A DNA stretch of 64,000 nucleotides from Hesseltinella vesiculosa (lineage: Eukaryota > Mucoromycota > Mucoromycetes > Mucorales > Cunninghamellaceae). Position numbers and translations under genes: made by a program. How positions within the stretch are numbered: the first letter of the stretch is position 1; each line of letters opens with the position of its first letter. A model generated the notes under the pieces. The model was not told where the DNA came from, ran no database searches, and saw only the letters and a list, made by a program, of their open reading frames with translations. The stretch is from positions 930,001 to 994,000 of the forward strand of contig MCGT01000003.1 in assembly GCA_002104935.1 (NCBI GenBank), read 5' to 3'. Of this stretch, positions 33,675 to 45,992 are shown one piece after another.

Positions 33675-34462
33675 CAACCAATTCTGCCTGCGGATATTTG
33701 CAACGCTCTTTTTTGATACGGCTAACATGGCCCCGAGCTCTGTTTTATTTGTTTTACCATAAAAACCACAAGAAATGAAAAAAGGGAAGGAAAGCCACGA
33801 CTCAAAAAAAAATTATATTAGGAATTCGAAGATTTAATTATCCATCACAGAAAACTAAAAGTTACATGTTTTTTTCACTATCGGCTGAGCGTAACCATGT
33901 TTACGCCCTGTGCAACGTCTCAGTGTCAGCTAAAATACAAGTTATAACTTTATCAAACTATAAGTTTAAATGATCTTGACTGTATGTCATCAGACGCCAA
34001 AGCTTCATTGAATTGAGAGACTTGGTCGCTTGGCGGGTGCTGCCGCATTTGACGAGGCAATCTTTCGATGTTGATATTCTCGCTATGCTTGTGCTCATTG
34101 GTCCGCTCTTGGTAGGAAAAGCATATTTTATTCGGAGATTTTTAGCCCCGTGGAACATGCGTTGAAACGTAACTGACTTGCGCACAGAGTTCCAGAAGCC
34201 ATACTGGTTTTTGTTGTGGGGGCTGGTTCACTTCCGTTTTCCCAGGGCTTCTTGCGTCAGTCAGACTCGGCTGTCATGCGACCTCCTCAGCCCCAGCCGC
34301 TGGAGGCGAGGCTTCATTTCTACCTTGCGGACAGAGAGTAAGTAGATGGGCGGAAATTTACTTTTCATCAGTGTATCAACGAGTCAACGAGGTTAGGTTT
34401 AATAAGCGTAAGAATGAGAAGAAAAGAAAGAAGAAGACGGAGGGCAAGAGGTGCGGGCTGAA
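33675..34462. other. Degenerate sequence between palindrome and hexokinase
   Basis: A possible helix-turn-helix-like scrap of the transposase lies near 33690-33760 on the minus strand, and another open minus-strand stretch at 33958-34185. Nothing intact is recognised. The rest includes the hexokinase 3' side. Confidence 0.3.
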
Positions 34463-36317
34463 TTAGTAAATGGTTTTTTCAGTGTGTTGGGTGGTGGAGG
34501 CGGACGAGTGCTGGTTCAACCAACGTTTCAATGGCTCGACCCAGGCAAAGAGACATGCGATGAAGGGAGGAGGGGGAGGAATGGCCGGCTGAGCTGAGCG
34601 TGCAGGCTTTGCTGGCGTGACGAGTTTTGGCTGGCTAGGAAGACTAGGCGCGAAAAAAAAAATCAGAAAAGAAAAAAAAATGGTTGAAGCTACCTCTTTG
34701 GGGAGTTGGCCTGTTCATCGTAAAGCATGGCAATCAAGGCACCTCCGATGCTGGCACCGTCCCGAGCTGGTTCCAAGGCGATTCGACCGACGACATTGGC
34801 ACCAAACCAGGCGGACAAGGCGTCCATCATGCGCCCGTGCATTTGAGGGTATAGTTCATAGGTAGAGCCATTGATGCCGATGATGATAGGCTGGTCGTTT
34901 TGCTCATTTGCAAGGTCGAGTGTGTCGGCTTGTTGCTCGATGAGCGAGGCAATGGCGGCAGCAGCCAGCTTGGCACTGCGGGTGGCCACGATCCTACACA
35001 CATCAAGTAACGTTTGCCAGTCTTGTTCGGTCACAGAGTACTGGACGTCTTGCTCCCATGTGAGAATTTCTTGCAAATATTGTAATCGATCGTCTAAGTT
35101 TTGCTCATCACGCCTGGAGACAGGCAAAAGGAGTAGTATCAGCCAAGGGCAGCTGCATTTTTTTTTTTTTTTGCTTTTACCCTTCGAGATCACTGAGGTA
35201 GGCAGTGTCGAATTGATAACGCTGATTGAAAATGGAGGGGGCATAGCCGTCAAAGAGCTGTTTTTGTTGGATGAGCTGCAAGCAGATGAGTCGCACGAGT
35301 TCACCGAGGTAGCCACCGGACATCATTTTTTCGTAGAGTTGGAATTTGGGCTGGGTGTGCTGGGCGTCGAGTTGTTGATCATATTCATTGAGGGGCAAGT
35401 ACTGCTCGTTACCAAATATATCGATTTCGGTGTTGACAAGCATGTCGCCGCCCTGCTGCCGGTAGGCATCCTTGAGTTTGATGAGTTTGCTCACTTTTTC
35501 AGGATAGGCGGCATTGGTGCCGGTGCCAAAGATAAAACCGACACGCGTTCCTGGACGTGCGTATGCATGTGCCACCAGCACGCCCACGGTATCATTGATC
35601 AGGGCGGTCACTTTGACATTCAGGTTCTGCAGACAAGGCTTGGTGAACTGGCGCCATTTTTTTTAAAGCATTTACCTTGCGTTGGAAAGCATCATGGAAC
35701 AACGTTTTCAAATCACGACCGACCATCTCTTGAAGCTCAAAGCCTTTGCCCATACGAAGTAACGTGCCATCGGAGAGACTTGTTTGGCTAGGGAAAAAAA
35801 GGCTGAGTCTCCTATTTTTGGGATGTGGTCCCTTGGACCAAGATGCAGGCTCCTTTTTCATCATGACATGTCAAAACCAGGGGTAAGAAAAAGGGACTTA
35901 CTCGACAGGAAAGCTCCAAGAGACACCCATGGAGAGTGGTTTAGCAGGATCCAAGTGTTGTTTTTCCAAGAGCATGGCGACGGTGTCGGCCATCCAGTCA
36001 AAAAAGGGCTCGACTTGACCAGTTCGTAATGGGTCGGTCATACCAATGGTGCGTTTGACTTCATCGACATTGACTTTTCCTTTTCCAAGTAGCTCGACGG
36101 CACAGACTCGTAAAGTACTGCCACCGAGATCCAAGGCTAAATAGGTGCCTTGTTCTTGACCGGTGGGCAGCCGGGTGACAAAAGAGGGAATCATGGTGGC
36201 CAAGCCTTTGGCTTCGGCTGTATTGAGGCCAGTGGTGTATTCTTCATTGAAGCCATCGACAATGGCTTTGAATTGATCTTGGTCAATGTTGAATGCAGTT
36301 TGAATGGACGTTAACAT
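34463..36317 (-). CDS. HXK1: Hexokinase/glucokinase
   Basis: Exons run from the ATG at 36317 (exon 1 to 35902) leftward. Visible motifs are LALDLGGSTLRVCAVEL (phosphate-1 loop), GVSWSFPV with QTSL (substrate-binding region), NDTVGVLVAHAY (catalytic Asp region) and FIFGTGTNAAY. After LSDLEG an intron leads to the C-terminal lobe with IGINGSTYELYPQMHG and RDGASIGGALIAML (adenosine-binding). The enzyme phosphorylates glucose and other hexoses in the cytosol. The main frame reaches a stop at 34690 after NSPKR. The sequence AG|GTAGCT there, a long pyrimidine tract and an AG at 34644 allow splicing to a further in-frame exon (34643-34463) adding a Pro-rich hydrophobic tail ending TQHTEKTIY. Both ends are plausible; the longer span is listed. 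Confidence 0.88.
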
Positions 36318-37021
36318 CAATAAAAAAAAAAGAAGACGGAGTCGTAATGGAGGAGAGTGTAAAAAAAAAAAGGAAGAGGGAAGACACTAAAAGAATCAAG
36401 GGAGAAATGCAGATGTAAAAACAAAATCTAAGGGAGAGGGGTGACGATGACGGCCTAGGCAAAAAGAATAAAAGGGTGAGTAAAAAGAGAGAGGAAAGAA
36501 AGAGGGAGCGAGGGAAAAAAGGAAAGAAATAGAGATGGACCATGTCCCCTTTGTTACGTAATGAGGAATGGTGAGAAAAAAAAGGGTTGTATTGTTACCA
36601 AAGGGTTGACGAGGATAGAAATAATAAAAACCTAAAAAACAGTAAGAAGAATAAAGGGGAGACCTCAACAAGAAAAAGTGGGGGAAAAAAGGTACCAAGC
36701 GCGGGGAAACAAGATCAAGAGGATTGGTTGGGAAAGCGAGAAAAAAAAAGGGGTCCAAGTTTGGGTGGATATATTTATTTTGTGCCACTGTAGAGGGCTC
36801 ATCGCTTGACAAGGGTCCTTTCTAAACGTTGTGCCATGCTGTTTTTAGCTTCACCTCGTGTTTGTTTCCTCTCTCTTTGTGTCACAGTTTCTCATCTCAA
36901 ATCAAGGGTGTGAGAAATGGGATTTATTATGTAAACGAACGCCGTCGAAAAAGGATGCTAACAAAAAAGGAGGGGATAAATACAACAATGGGAGGTCATG
37001 CGATTGGTTGGAAAAAGGAGC
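36318..37021. promoter_or_regulatory. Hexokinase upstream region with a 430-bp purine/pyrimidine-asymmetric tract
   Basis: From about 36325 to 36760 the plus strand is almost all purine (AAAAAGAGAGAGG-type runs). The sense strand of hexokinase is therefore a pyrimidine-rich leader or promoter with many CT and T runs. No gene is seen. The region to 37021 also holds the 3' flank of the deaminase gene. Confidence 0.55.
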
Positions 37022-38193
37022 CTATTCATGAGGAGCGTTCATAGGCGTTTTGGGTCGTGCACTGCCGCCTTCCGAAGCCTTCAGTTGCTTGACTCCGCCT
37101 GCAAAATAACATTGCGTCAGATCTCTCGGTCACCTGCTGTTTTTTTTTTTTTCCTTTTACCTTGAAGGCCCAAGTTTTCACTGCCAATCAACACTTGATG
37201 CACGTGTTCAATCGATTTAAAGTATTTGACCGTCTAACAAAAAAAAAAAATCAGTTTTTCCATTGGAGGCGAGGGAGGGGTTGTTTTTACCTTGACATGC
37301 AGTTCCAAAGTAGAATCTTCATCGCACACAATCAAGCCCTTGGGATGCAGTTGAATAGAACTGACAGTCCACATGTGATTGACACCTTCTTCGATACACT
37401 TGGCCAAGGCGATCGACTGAAAGAAAGGTATGAGCTAGGTTCTATTTTCTGCTGTCATCTGTTACCTTGTGAGCACCAGTGATGATGACCACCACTTCAC
37501 GAGCATCCATCACCGTTCTATAAAAAGCGTCAGACCATCGTCCTCTCCTTTTTCAAGTTGCTTACGCCACCCCCACGGTCAAGGCCAGCTTGGGCACCTT
37601 GTTGACATCACCGTCAAAGAAACGGGCATTGGCAATGATGGTTTCATAAGCCAACGTCTTGACACGAGTACGGGAGGTCAGAGACGAACCAGGTTCGTTA
37701 AAGGCAATGTGACCATCGGGACCAATCCCACCCAAGAACAGCTCAATGCCGCCCACAGCCGTAATGTCGGCTTCGTATTTTTTGCATTCTTCATCCAAGT
37801 CAGGAGCATTGCCGTCCAAGATGTGCACATTTTCTGGTTTGATATCCACATGCATAAACAGCTGCTTCCACATGAACGAGTGGTATGACTCGGGATGGTC
37901 GCGAGGCAGCCCGACGTATTCATCCATGTTGAATGTGACCACATGCTTGAAGCTGATATCACCAGCCTTGTACAGCTCTACCAATTTCTTGTAAACCCCA
38001 ATAGGTGAGGACCCAGTAGGCAGACCAAGAACAAAAGGCCGCTCTTCACTTGGCTTGAATTGATTGATACGTTCCTTGATATAGTTGGCTAGCCAAGACA
38101 AAATATTTGTTGAGTTCTCATTTTTAGTTTCCCTGATGTCTTACCAATGTAGTCACTGACTTCAGCATAATCTTCACGAATGATTAAACGCAT
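37022..38193 (-). CDS. NAG1: Glucosamine-6-phosphate deaminase
   Basis: Six exons on the minus strand start at 38193 with [16 protein letters not shown] and end at 37022 (PMNAPHE). Motifs: [17 protein letters not shown] (phosphate-binding), [19 protein letters not shown] (catalytic Asp and the conserved MDEY), [17 protein letters not shown] (catalytic DGHIAFNEP) and [17 protein letters not shown]. The protein has about 270-280 residues, the usual size. It converts glucosamine-6-phosphate to fructose-6-phosphate and ammonia, feeding chitin-derived amino sugar into glycolysis. It is a neighbour of hexokinase, transcribed in the same direction. In many fungi NAG genes cluster with other amino-sugar genes; here only hexokinase is adjacent. 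Confidence 0.95.
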
Positions 38194-39803
38194 CTTGTTT
38201 TATGTGTACTTGAGTGTGTGTTGGTTAAAAGAAAAAGGAAAAGAAAAGAAAAAAAAAAAAAAAAGGCGTTCTACATAAAAATACTGCTGGGGAGTTTGAA
38301 ACACTAGGATCACGTTTCCTTTTTTTTGTTTGTTGCGCCAAAACATCGATCCCTGACACCGGCTTTTCCTTTTCTTGTTACCTTTCCTTTTAGAATGTCA
38401 GTCACGGTAAGATTGAAATTTGTCTAGTTTGGATACAAAGTGCCATTTTCTTTCATTGACGTACGGGTAAAGCTACAGTAAAACGAAAAAGGATGGACTG
38501 GGGTTTTTCCGGAGTTTGGTCTCGCTTACGAAAGGTCCGTCCTCTGCATCTCATTGGCTCATTCTATTACATAAGGCAGACCCTGTCCAAGAAAAGGAAA
38601 ACCTTCGGGCTGCACCTTCCTCGACGGAAAAAAATTCGTCCCTTTTTTTATTTATCAGCACTGTTTTTTTTTTCAAGGGCTGGTTTTCATTATGGTTCCT
38701 TTCTCTTTCGGATAATAGGTAAAGGTAAAAAAAAAATAAGAAAAAATTGCACCTGGCCCATCACCAGGTCAGTCGAAAAACGGCCAAATGAAGAACAGAG
38801 TTAGAGGGTGGTGGCGGAAAAATGAGTTGGGGTTGGTTAGTGAAAAAAAAAAAGGAACACGATCACTTTGGAAATCAGTGTCGCGATGATGACTGGCCTG
38901 AGAGTTTGCAGAGTGACACGGGCCTGCCAACAAGGCTGCGAAAAAAATAGTGCAGCCAATCAGAAGAACGGATGTCGTCACTCGTTCACTCTACGGTCGG
39001 TTTTTTCACTGACACGACATTGTCGCGTTCACCATCGATGGTCTCTTCCGTACACAATCATTACAGTACCCTTTATGGCTTAAGAGCTATGCAGCCTTTC
39101 CAGGTTTTTTAAAAAAATCGCGCTCGCTGTTTTTTTTCCAATGGGCGATGAGCCCAAGTTTTACCATCTCCAGCGTTGCTGAATTTGCCGTGACAAGCTC
39201 GATCCTTATGACATGGATGGCAGCAAAGTAGACGACCTCACACTGTGATTTGCACCGAGCGGGACTGGGATAGCTCTGCTGCTTCCAGTTGTTTGTCGCG
39301 CCACTTCTTTCTTCCCTGCCTCGTCCACCAAGGACTGTTTTTTATTTATATTGACTGTGCAGCCTTACTTAATGAGTGCATTTGCAAGTAGAAAGTTTGC
39401 CCGGTTAGGGCATGGGTAAGAAGCAATTTGATTGAAAGCTGGTTTTTTTTGTCCCATCATAGACAATGGCAGATCAGCTCTAGACAAAAGTCAAATTAAA
39501 TCCTGTGCATGCACTTCCCTTTTATACCGAATCTGTCCCTCCCCTTTAGCAGGGACGTAAAAAAAGAGAGCTCCTTTTGATAAGTCGTCCTCCTTTTTTT
39601 AATCCACTCGTGCTTTTGTTATGTGGCAAAACTAGCCCACTGTGGCCCTGCTAATTTGGCCTTGTGTCACCCACCCAGCTTCCAGACCCGGCGCGTTCCA
39701 ATCATTTTTTTTTCAATTTCTTTCTCTCTTTCTCTTTTTTTTTTCATCCATCGCTGTGCTGTGTGTTTTCTTTTTTTCTCCACATTCACATTGTCATTGA
39801 TTT
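38194..39803. other. Long upstream interval between the deaminase and the flippase
   Basis: It holds the divergent promoters of both genes. At 38493-38730 a plus-strand model MDWGFSGVWSRLRK spliced to ADPVQEKENLRAAPSS gives a short unrecognised peptide with a hydrophobic end; it is too weak to call as a gene. Poly-T tracts cluster at 39590-39600 and 39708-39775 just before the flippase start. Confidence 0.4.
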
Positions 39804-42800
39804 ATGAATTACAAGGACGATCCAATCTCTTTACAGTCGCTTGGTCGTCAACAAGGTAGGTTAAATTAGGCGGGCCTGATGCTATTTTTACACCATCTTT
39901 GATAATATGTTGTAGATGTGCATGCACCCAGACCAGTCTATCACTCTACTCTTTCTGGTTACCATGACTCATCTCTGACGTCACTTCTTCCTCACAACAA
40001 TGCACATTCATCAATGTACCAGTACGAAAATGACTCCACCGAACGCCTCGGCCGTTCCTTTCAGCATAACCAAGACAGCACTTTTAGCGATGACAAGCAA
40101 GCTCTTGTCCAAGAATCACTGCATCCTCCTCCATCCAAACAATCGAGCAACCGACGTCCTTCATTTTGGCAACGGCTCATGGGCAAACGTTCCTACAGTG
40201 ACGCTCCACGTTTGATTTATATCAACGACGCCCAACGCAACCAGGAACAACAGTTCCTTCATAATGGCGTCTCCACCGCCAAATACAATATCGCCTCCTT
40301 TTTGCCCATCTTTCTTTACGTTGAATTCAGCAAAGCGGCCAATCTTTTTTTCTTGTTCATCTCTGGTATTCAAGTAAAAAAAAACCACCATGCTCGATCC
40401 CCTTGCAGCGCTTGCCAAATCTCCTTTTTTTTGCTGATTGCCTCCTTTTTTTCTATAGCAAATCCCAAACATCTCGCCCACGTCTCGTTATACCACCTTG
40501 GTACCTTTGGTGATTGTCTTGGTGATCACAGCCATCAAGGAAATCTTGGAAGACTATGTAAGAAATAAAATCACAAAAAAAAATCAAATCAAAAAAAAAA
40601 CGGATGGACCGACTGATTTTTTTTGGGGGGGGGGCAATTTTTTAGGGGGTTCATAAATCCGATCGTGAATTAAATGCTAGGAAATGTAAAATCTACAATG
40701 GCCAACAATTTGAAGAACGACGCTGGCGTGACGTCCAAGTTGGTGATATCTGCCGTATCGAAAATGGAGAATTCTTCCCTGCCGACTTGGTCTTGCTGAG
40801 TAGTTCTGAACCTGAAGGCCTTTGCTACATTGAAACAAGCAATTTGGATGGGTAGGTTTTATAAAAATGAGAAACGTTCGATCTAACAGGCTCACATAGG
40901 GAAGTCAATTTAAAAATCAAGCAAGCCTTACCCGAAACGGCAAAGCTGGTCTCGCCGTCCTCGCTCGCTGGTTTGCGCGGAGTCATCCACTCCGAACAGC
41001 CCAACAACCGACTCTACAACTACGATGGTACCATGTCCTTACCTGACGACAAAGGTGTTTCCAAAGATCACCCTCTTGATCCAAGCAAAGTGCTTCTGCG
41101 TGGAGCCCAACTTCGAAACACAAGCTGGATTTATGCCACTGTTGTTTTCACAGGTCATGAAACAAAACTCATGCTCAACTCGAGGTAAGAAATCGTCTGC
41201 CCCCATTCCTCGGGCCTGACTTTTTTTTTTCACTTCCAGCAAAAAGCCGACCAAATCCTCCAATGTCACCCGTATCACCAATCGTAACATTCTCTATCTT
41301 TTCACCATGCTGGTCATCATGAGTGTCCTCTGCTCCGTCGGCAACCTGATCTTCACTGTAAGTAGGGCACATTCGAAAATCGTTGCTGGGGGACTCAACC
41401 CGTCTTTTATTTTTTTTTTTTAGAACAAAGCTGGCCAACAACTCGATTACATTCAAACCCCGGCTAGTGTCAACAAAGCGAGCGAATTTGGCTTGAATAT
41501 CCTGACTTTCATGATCCTGTTCAACAGTTTCATTCCCATCAGGTAAAAAAAAAAATAGAAGGAGAATGCATCGCCCACCTCTCCTTTTTAAAAACAGTTT
41601 GATGGTGACAATGGAAATTGTGAAATTTGTCCAATCAACCATGATTGACAATGATTTGGATATCTACTATGACAAGACCGATACCCCCGCCGTGGCACGC
41701 AGCAGCAGTCTGATCGAAGAGCTCGGTCAGGTTGAATACGTCTTCTCCGACAAGACCGGCACCCTGACTTGCAACCAAATGGAGTTTCAAGAATGCAGCA
41801 TCGCTGGCCTGACCTACGCACATCACCCCGACCCTGATCGCCAACCCAACCCTCAAAATGGCGCCTACGATCCGCGTGCCCAATATTCCTTCCAGCAGCT
41901 AGAACAACACCGCCAGGACTCGCCCCAAGCCAATATCATCCACGAATTTCTCACTGCCCTGATGACCTGTCATACCGTCATCCCTGAACACGACAAGGAA
42001 ACAAACGAGATCGTATACCAAGCCTCCTCCCCCGATGAAGCTGCCCTTGTCAAGGGCGCCAGCCACACCTTCAATTACCACTTCTACGCCCGCCGTCCCC
42101 ATTCTATCAGCTGCACCATCCACGGCCAGGACCATGCCTATGACATCCTCAACGTGTGTGAATTCAATTCCACCCGCAAGCGCATGTCTGTCGTTCTGCG
42201 CGACTCTCAAGGCAAAATCAAAGTCTACTGTAAAGGTGCTGATTCCGTCATTCTCGAACGCCTTGCCGCCCATAGTCTCTACGCCAACGAAACCCTCGCC
42301 CATCTCGAGGTAAGGATAAAAAGAAAAGGTGCCAGAATCACAGCTCACCCCCCTCTCCTTTTTAATTCCTCTCTTGCAGGACTTTGCCTCTGAAGGGTTG
42401 CGAACACTGTGCTACGCTATGCGTGAAATCAGCGAAAAGGAGTATGACCAATGGAACCGAGTGTACGAAAAGGCTTCCACCACCCTCACCAACCGAGCCC
42501 AAGCCTTGGACGACGCTGCCGAGATGATTGAAAAAGACATGGCCTTGATTGGTGCCACCGCCATCGAAGATAAGTTGCAGGACGGCGTGCCCGACACCAT
42601 CCACACCCTGCACGAAGCCGGGATCAAGGTCTGGGTCCTGACTGGTGATCGCCAAGAAACCGCTATCAACATCGGTTACAGCTGTAAGCTTCTCACCGAA
42701 GAAATGGAATTGCTCGTCTGCTCCACGGACGACCATGACACTGCTCGCCAGACCCTGGAAAAACATCTGGCCTTGATCCAAAACCACCCTAAGCACGAGG

Positions 42801-44280
42801 TAAACCAGCTTACAGCCTTCATCGACATGACCACTCACCTTTTTTTTTAAAGCCGCTTGCTTTCATCATTGACGGCAAGGCCCTGACGTTTGCACTGGAA
42901 AAAGATCTGGAGCGACTGTTTTATGACATTGCTGTGCAGTGCAAGGCTGTGATCTGCTGTCGTGTGTCGCCTTTGCAGAAAGCCTTGGTCGTAAAGCTGG
43001 TCAAAAAGTTCACCAAATCCATCCTGCTAGCCATTGGTGATGGTGCCAATGATGTGTCCATGATCCAGGCCGCCCACGTTGGTATCGGCATCAGTGGTGT
43101 GGAAGGTCTTCAAGCGGCCCGCAGCGCTGATTTCGCCATCAGCCAGTTCCGCTTCCTTAAGAAGCTGCTGCTTGTCCATGGTGCCTGGGCCTACCAGCGG
43201 CTCTCCAAGATGATCTTCTATTACTTTTACAAAAACGTCACGCTGTACCTGACCCAGTTCTGGTACGCTATCTTCAATGGCTTCTCCGGCCAGACCTTGT
43301 ATGAATCCTGGACGATGTCGTGCTTCAACGTGTTCTTCACCATCCTTCCGCCCTTGGCCATTGGCATCTTTGATCAATTCACTTCCGCTCGTCTCTTGGC
43401 CAAGTACCCCCAAATGTACATGCTCGGTCAGAGCAACGAGTTCTTTAATCAAAGCCGATTCTGGGGTTGGATCTTGAATGCTGTGTACCACTCGGCGGTA
43501 ATGAAAAAAAAACTGCCTCGTTGCCTAACCGCAATGACGCTCATTTTTTTTTTTTTTTCGTTTTGATAGATCCTGTACTTTGTTGGCATGGCCGCCTTTA
43601 TGAATGATGAAGTATTTGCAAAGGGCTGGGGTGGTGGTCAGTGGTGGGTCGGCACCTCCATCTTTAGTGCTACCCTGGCCACCATTCTCTGGAAAGGTGC
43701 CCTGATCACGGAGTAAGTCGCCCTCGATTCTCCTCTTCACCCAACTGATCCTTGGGTTTTTTTTTCCCCTTAGCATCTGGACAAAGTGGACATGGATTGC
43801 CATTCCTGGCTCTATGGTGATTTGGTTTGTGTTCTTGCCACTGGTGTCCTATGTCGGCCCCTTACTGCCTTGGGGCATCTTTTTGGAATATGTTGGTATT
43901 GTGCCCGCACTGTGGGGCAACATTAACTACTGGCTCTTCTTTATCCTCGTGCCCTTGGTCTGTATATTGCGTGACTACCTTTGGAAATAGTAAGCCATCG
44001 ATCAGACAAACGAGACAGCCCGAGAATGGTACTGATCCTTTTCGCTTTTAGCTACAAACGCATGTACCGGGCCAACAGCTACCATTATGTACAGGAGATC
44101 CAAAAGCTCAACCTACCCGATTACCGACCCAACATGGAGAAATTCCGTCAAGCTGCAATCAAGGTGCGTCGCATCCAACGTCTCAAGCAAAACCGCGGCT
44201 ATGCCTTTTCCCAAAGTGACGATGGCCAGAGCCGAATCATCCGCATGTATGATACCTCGCAACGCAAGCCTGCCGGCTAA
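39804..44280 (+). CDS. DRS2: P4-type phospholipid flippase (DRS2 type)
   Basis: A multi-exon gene from the ATG at 39804 to the TAA at 44278, roughly 1,230 residues. The N-terminus is disordered, followed by the P4 start [13 protein letters not shown] and the first helices ([20 protein letters not shown]). The actuator has [17 protein letters not shown] (the DGET-like dephosphorylation loop). The phosphorylation site is [16 protein letters not shown] near 41749. Nucleotide-binding motifs include [30 protein letters not shown] and the hinge [16 protein letters not shown]. Ten helices end in a basic C-terminal tail. DRS2 proteins flip phosphatidylserine/ethanolamine to the cytosolic leaflet of trans-Golgi membranes with a Cdc50 subunit, aiding vesicle formation. 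Several introns start GTAAAAAAAAA. One intron near 40580-40645 carries a G10 run. Confidence 0.93.
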
Positions 44281-45346
44281 GGCAACACCCTCTTTTTTAT
44301 TTATTTCTTTTTACTGCAAAAGGCCCTTCATCTCTTTATTTATTCCATTTGTCATGTGTACTTGTACTTTATCATCGCGTGAATTAAATCATTGCTGTCG
44401 TTTGGGAATTTGAAAATTGTTAGTCAGGTTGGAAATCCCATGCGGCTCCACTTTTTATTTCAGTTGATTAAAAAAACTAAAATGCGAGGATGGTCAAAGA
44501 GCACTGGACGGATCTGTTCCCGTCAAAAAAAAAAGATGCTTGATATTTGCATGAATGATTGTGATATTGAAAAATCCAGGTCAATTGGCTTCGCTTTGAC
44601 ACCTCCGTTTCTCTAGCTAAAGAAAATATGAGATTTTTATATACTTTTTTTTACACCTTTAGAGTGAAATTACGTACAGTGTACGTAGCTAGAACAACCA
44701 GAAATCATGGCTGCCCAGCCATTTTGCAAGGAAGGCCCATCTTTTTTTAGGTGAGCCTAGTTCTTCACCGTCTTATCCAAGTGCCGTATAATTTTAACTG
44801 TCAATATTTCCCATTAAGTACCAATTCCAAGTACAGTTTGGTGTGAATCATATCATCTGCCATCCTTCCCCACTATGTACCAAAAACGCAACGGCTGGAG
44901 CTGGCCACCCTCCCAGCACACGCTGCGCTTAACCAGAATTGAATCCCAGCCGCAGTAAACAGGTCAACCAGTAACCATGGTGGGTAAGCCTAGGCGCACT
45001 TTTTTTCTTTTGTTTGTTTGTTTTTTCAATGAAAAACTTGGAATCTCTGTTGACAACCGCTAAATGGCCTAGTCTAAAATGCAATGAGGATGCTTGGTGC
45101 AAGGTAATCTATTATTGGCATACTTGTTGTATGCTAATCCTCGGAAAAGAGTACAAAAAAAGAGCAGCAACTCACTCTTTTTATCTCTTTTGTTTGTTTA
45201 CTTCAAGAAGTTATCATCTGGGCCCTGATGGACAATGTTACGTTATGAATGTGTTGTTGCCTGATATCAAGTAAGTCTGACGCATGAAAAAAGAAGCAAG
45301 GCTTACATAGTTTTTTTCAACTTCTTTTCAAAAGGCTACCGTGATG
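44281..45346. other. Intergenic, no gene recognised
   Basis: 3' flank of the flippase and AT-rich sequence. A plus-strand scrap near 45195-45270 (HLGPDGQCYVMNVLLPDIK followed by GTAAGT) looks like the end of an exon but no partner exon was found. Possibly a pseudogene piece. Confidence 0.35.
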
Positions 45347-45907
45347 TCTCGAGTCCACATGCATGTCGCAGGCTGTCCTAGCAAGGAACTTGCCTTCTGG
45401 TGGCGCGCCCGTACATGACGGATCAATAGATCTCTGATTGTGCCCGTGTTTGCCATAGGAATTTAATTATCTACGGATAGTTAGCTGACTGCTTCATGAT
45501 GTGGTGGTGCCTTGGTGTGGCGGTGCCTTGGTGTCTCAAGTCCACATGCATGTCGCAGACTGTCCTAGCAAGGAACTTGCCTTCTGGTGGCGCGCCCGTA
45601 CATGACGGATCAATAGATCTCTGATTGTGCCCGTGTTTGCCATAGGAATTTAATTATCTACGGATAGTTAGCTGACTGCTTCATGATGTGGTGGTGCCTT
45701 GGTGTGGCGGTGCCTTGGTGTCTCGAGTCCACATGCATGTTGCAGACTGTCCTAGCAAGGAACTTGCCTTCTGGTGGCGCGCCCGTACATGACGGATCAA
45801 TAGATCTCTGATTGTGCCCGTGTTTGCCATAGGAATTTAATTATCTACGGATAGTTAGCTGACTGCTTCATGATGTGGTGGTGCCTTGGTGTGGCGGTGC
45901 CTTGGTG
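45347..45907. repeat. Three tandem copies of a 187-bp unit
   Basis: Copies start at 45347, 45534 and 45721, each with TCTC(A/G)AGTCCACATGCATG, then GGCGCGCCCGTACATGACGG and a closing GTGGTGGTGCCTTGGTGTGG. The period is exactly 187 both times, with only a few substitutions between copies, so the duplication is recent or homogenised. No open frame spans the unit. Confidence 0.95.
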
Positions 45908-45992
45908 TGGTGGTGCCTTGCTATGATGGTGCCTTGCTATGATGGTGCCTTGGTGTGGTGGTGCCTTGCTATGAAGGTGCCTTGGTGTGGTT
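45876..45992. repeat. 15-bp minisatellite (GGTGCCTTGGTGTGG type)
   Basis: The end of the 187-bp unit runs into about seven further 15-bp units alternating GGTGCCTTGGTGTGG and GGTGCCTTGCTATGA. Each 187-bp copy already ends with two such units, so the minisatellite probably expanded at the last copy. Confidence 0.9.

Noticed and set aside
36396..36812. Phe/Ser/Pro-rich minus-strand frame
   Set aside because: Produced by the long pyrimidine tract upstream of hexokinase; low-complexity translation only.
45347..45907. CRISPR-like direct repeats
   Set aside because: Units of 187 bp abut with no variable spacers, and the organism is a eukaryote.
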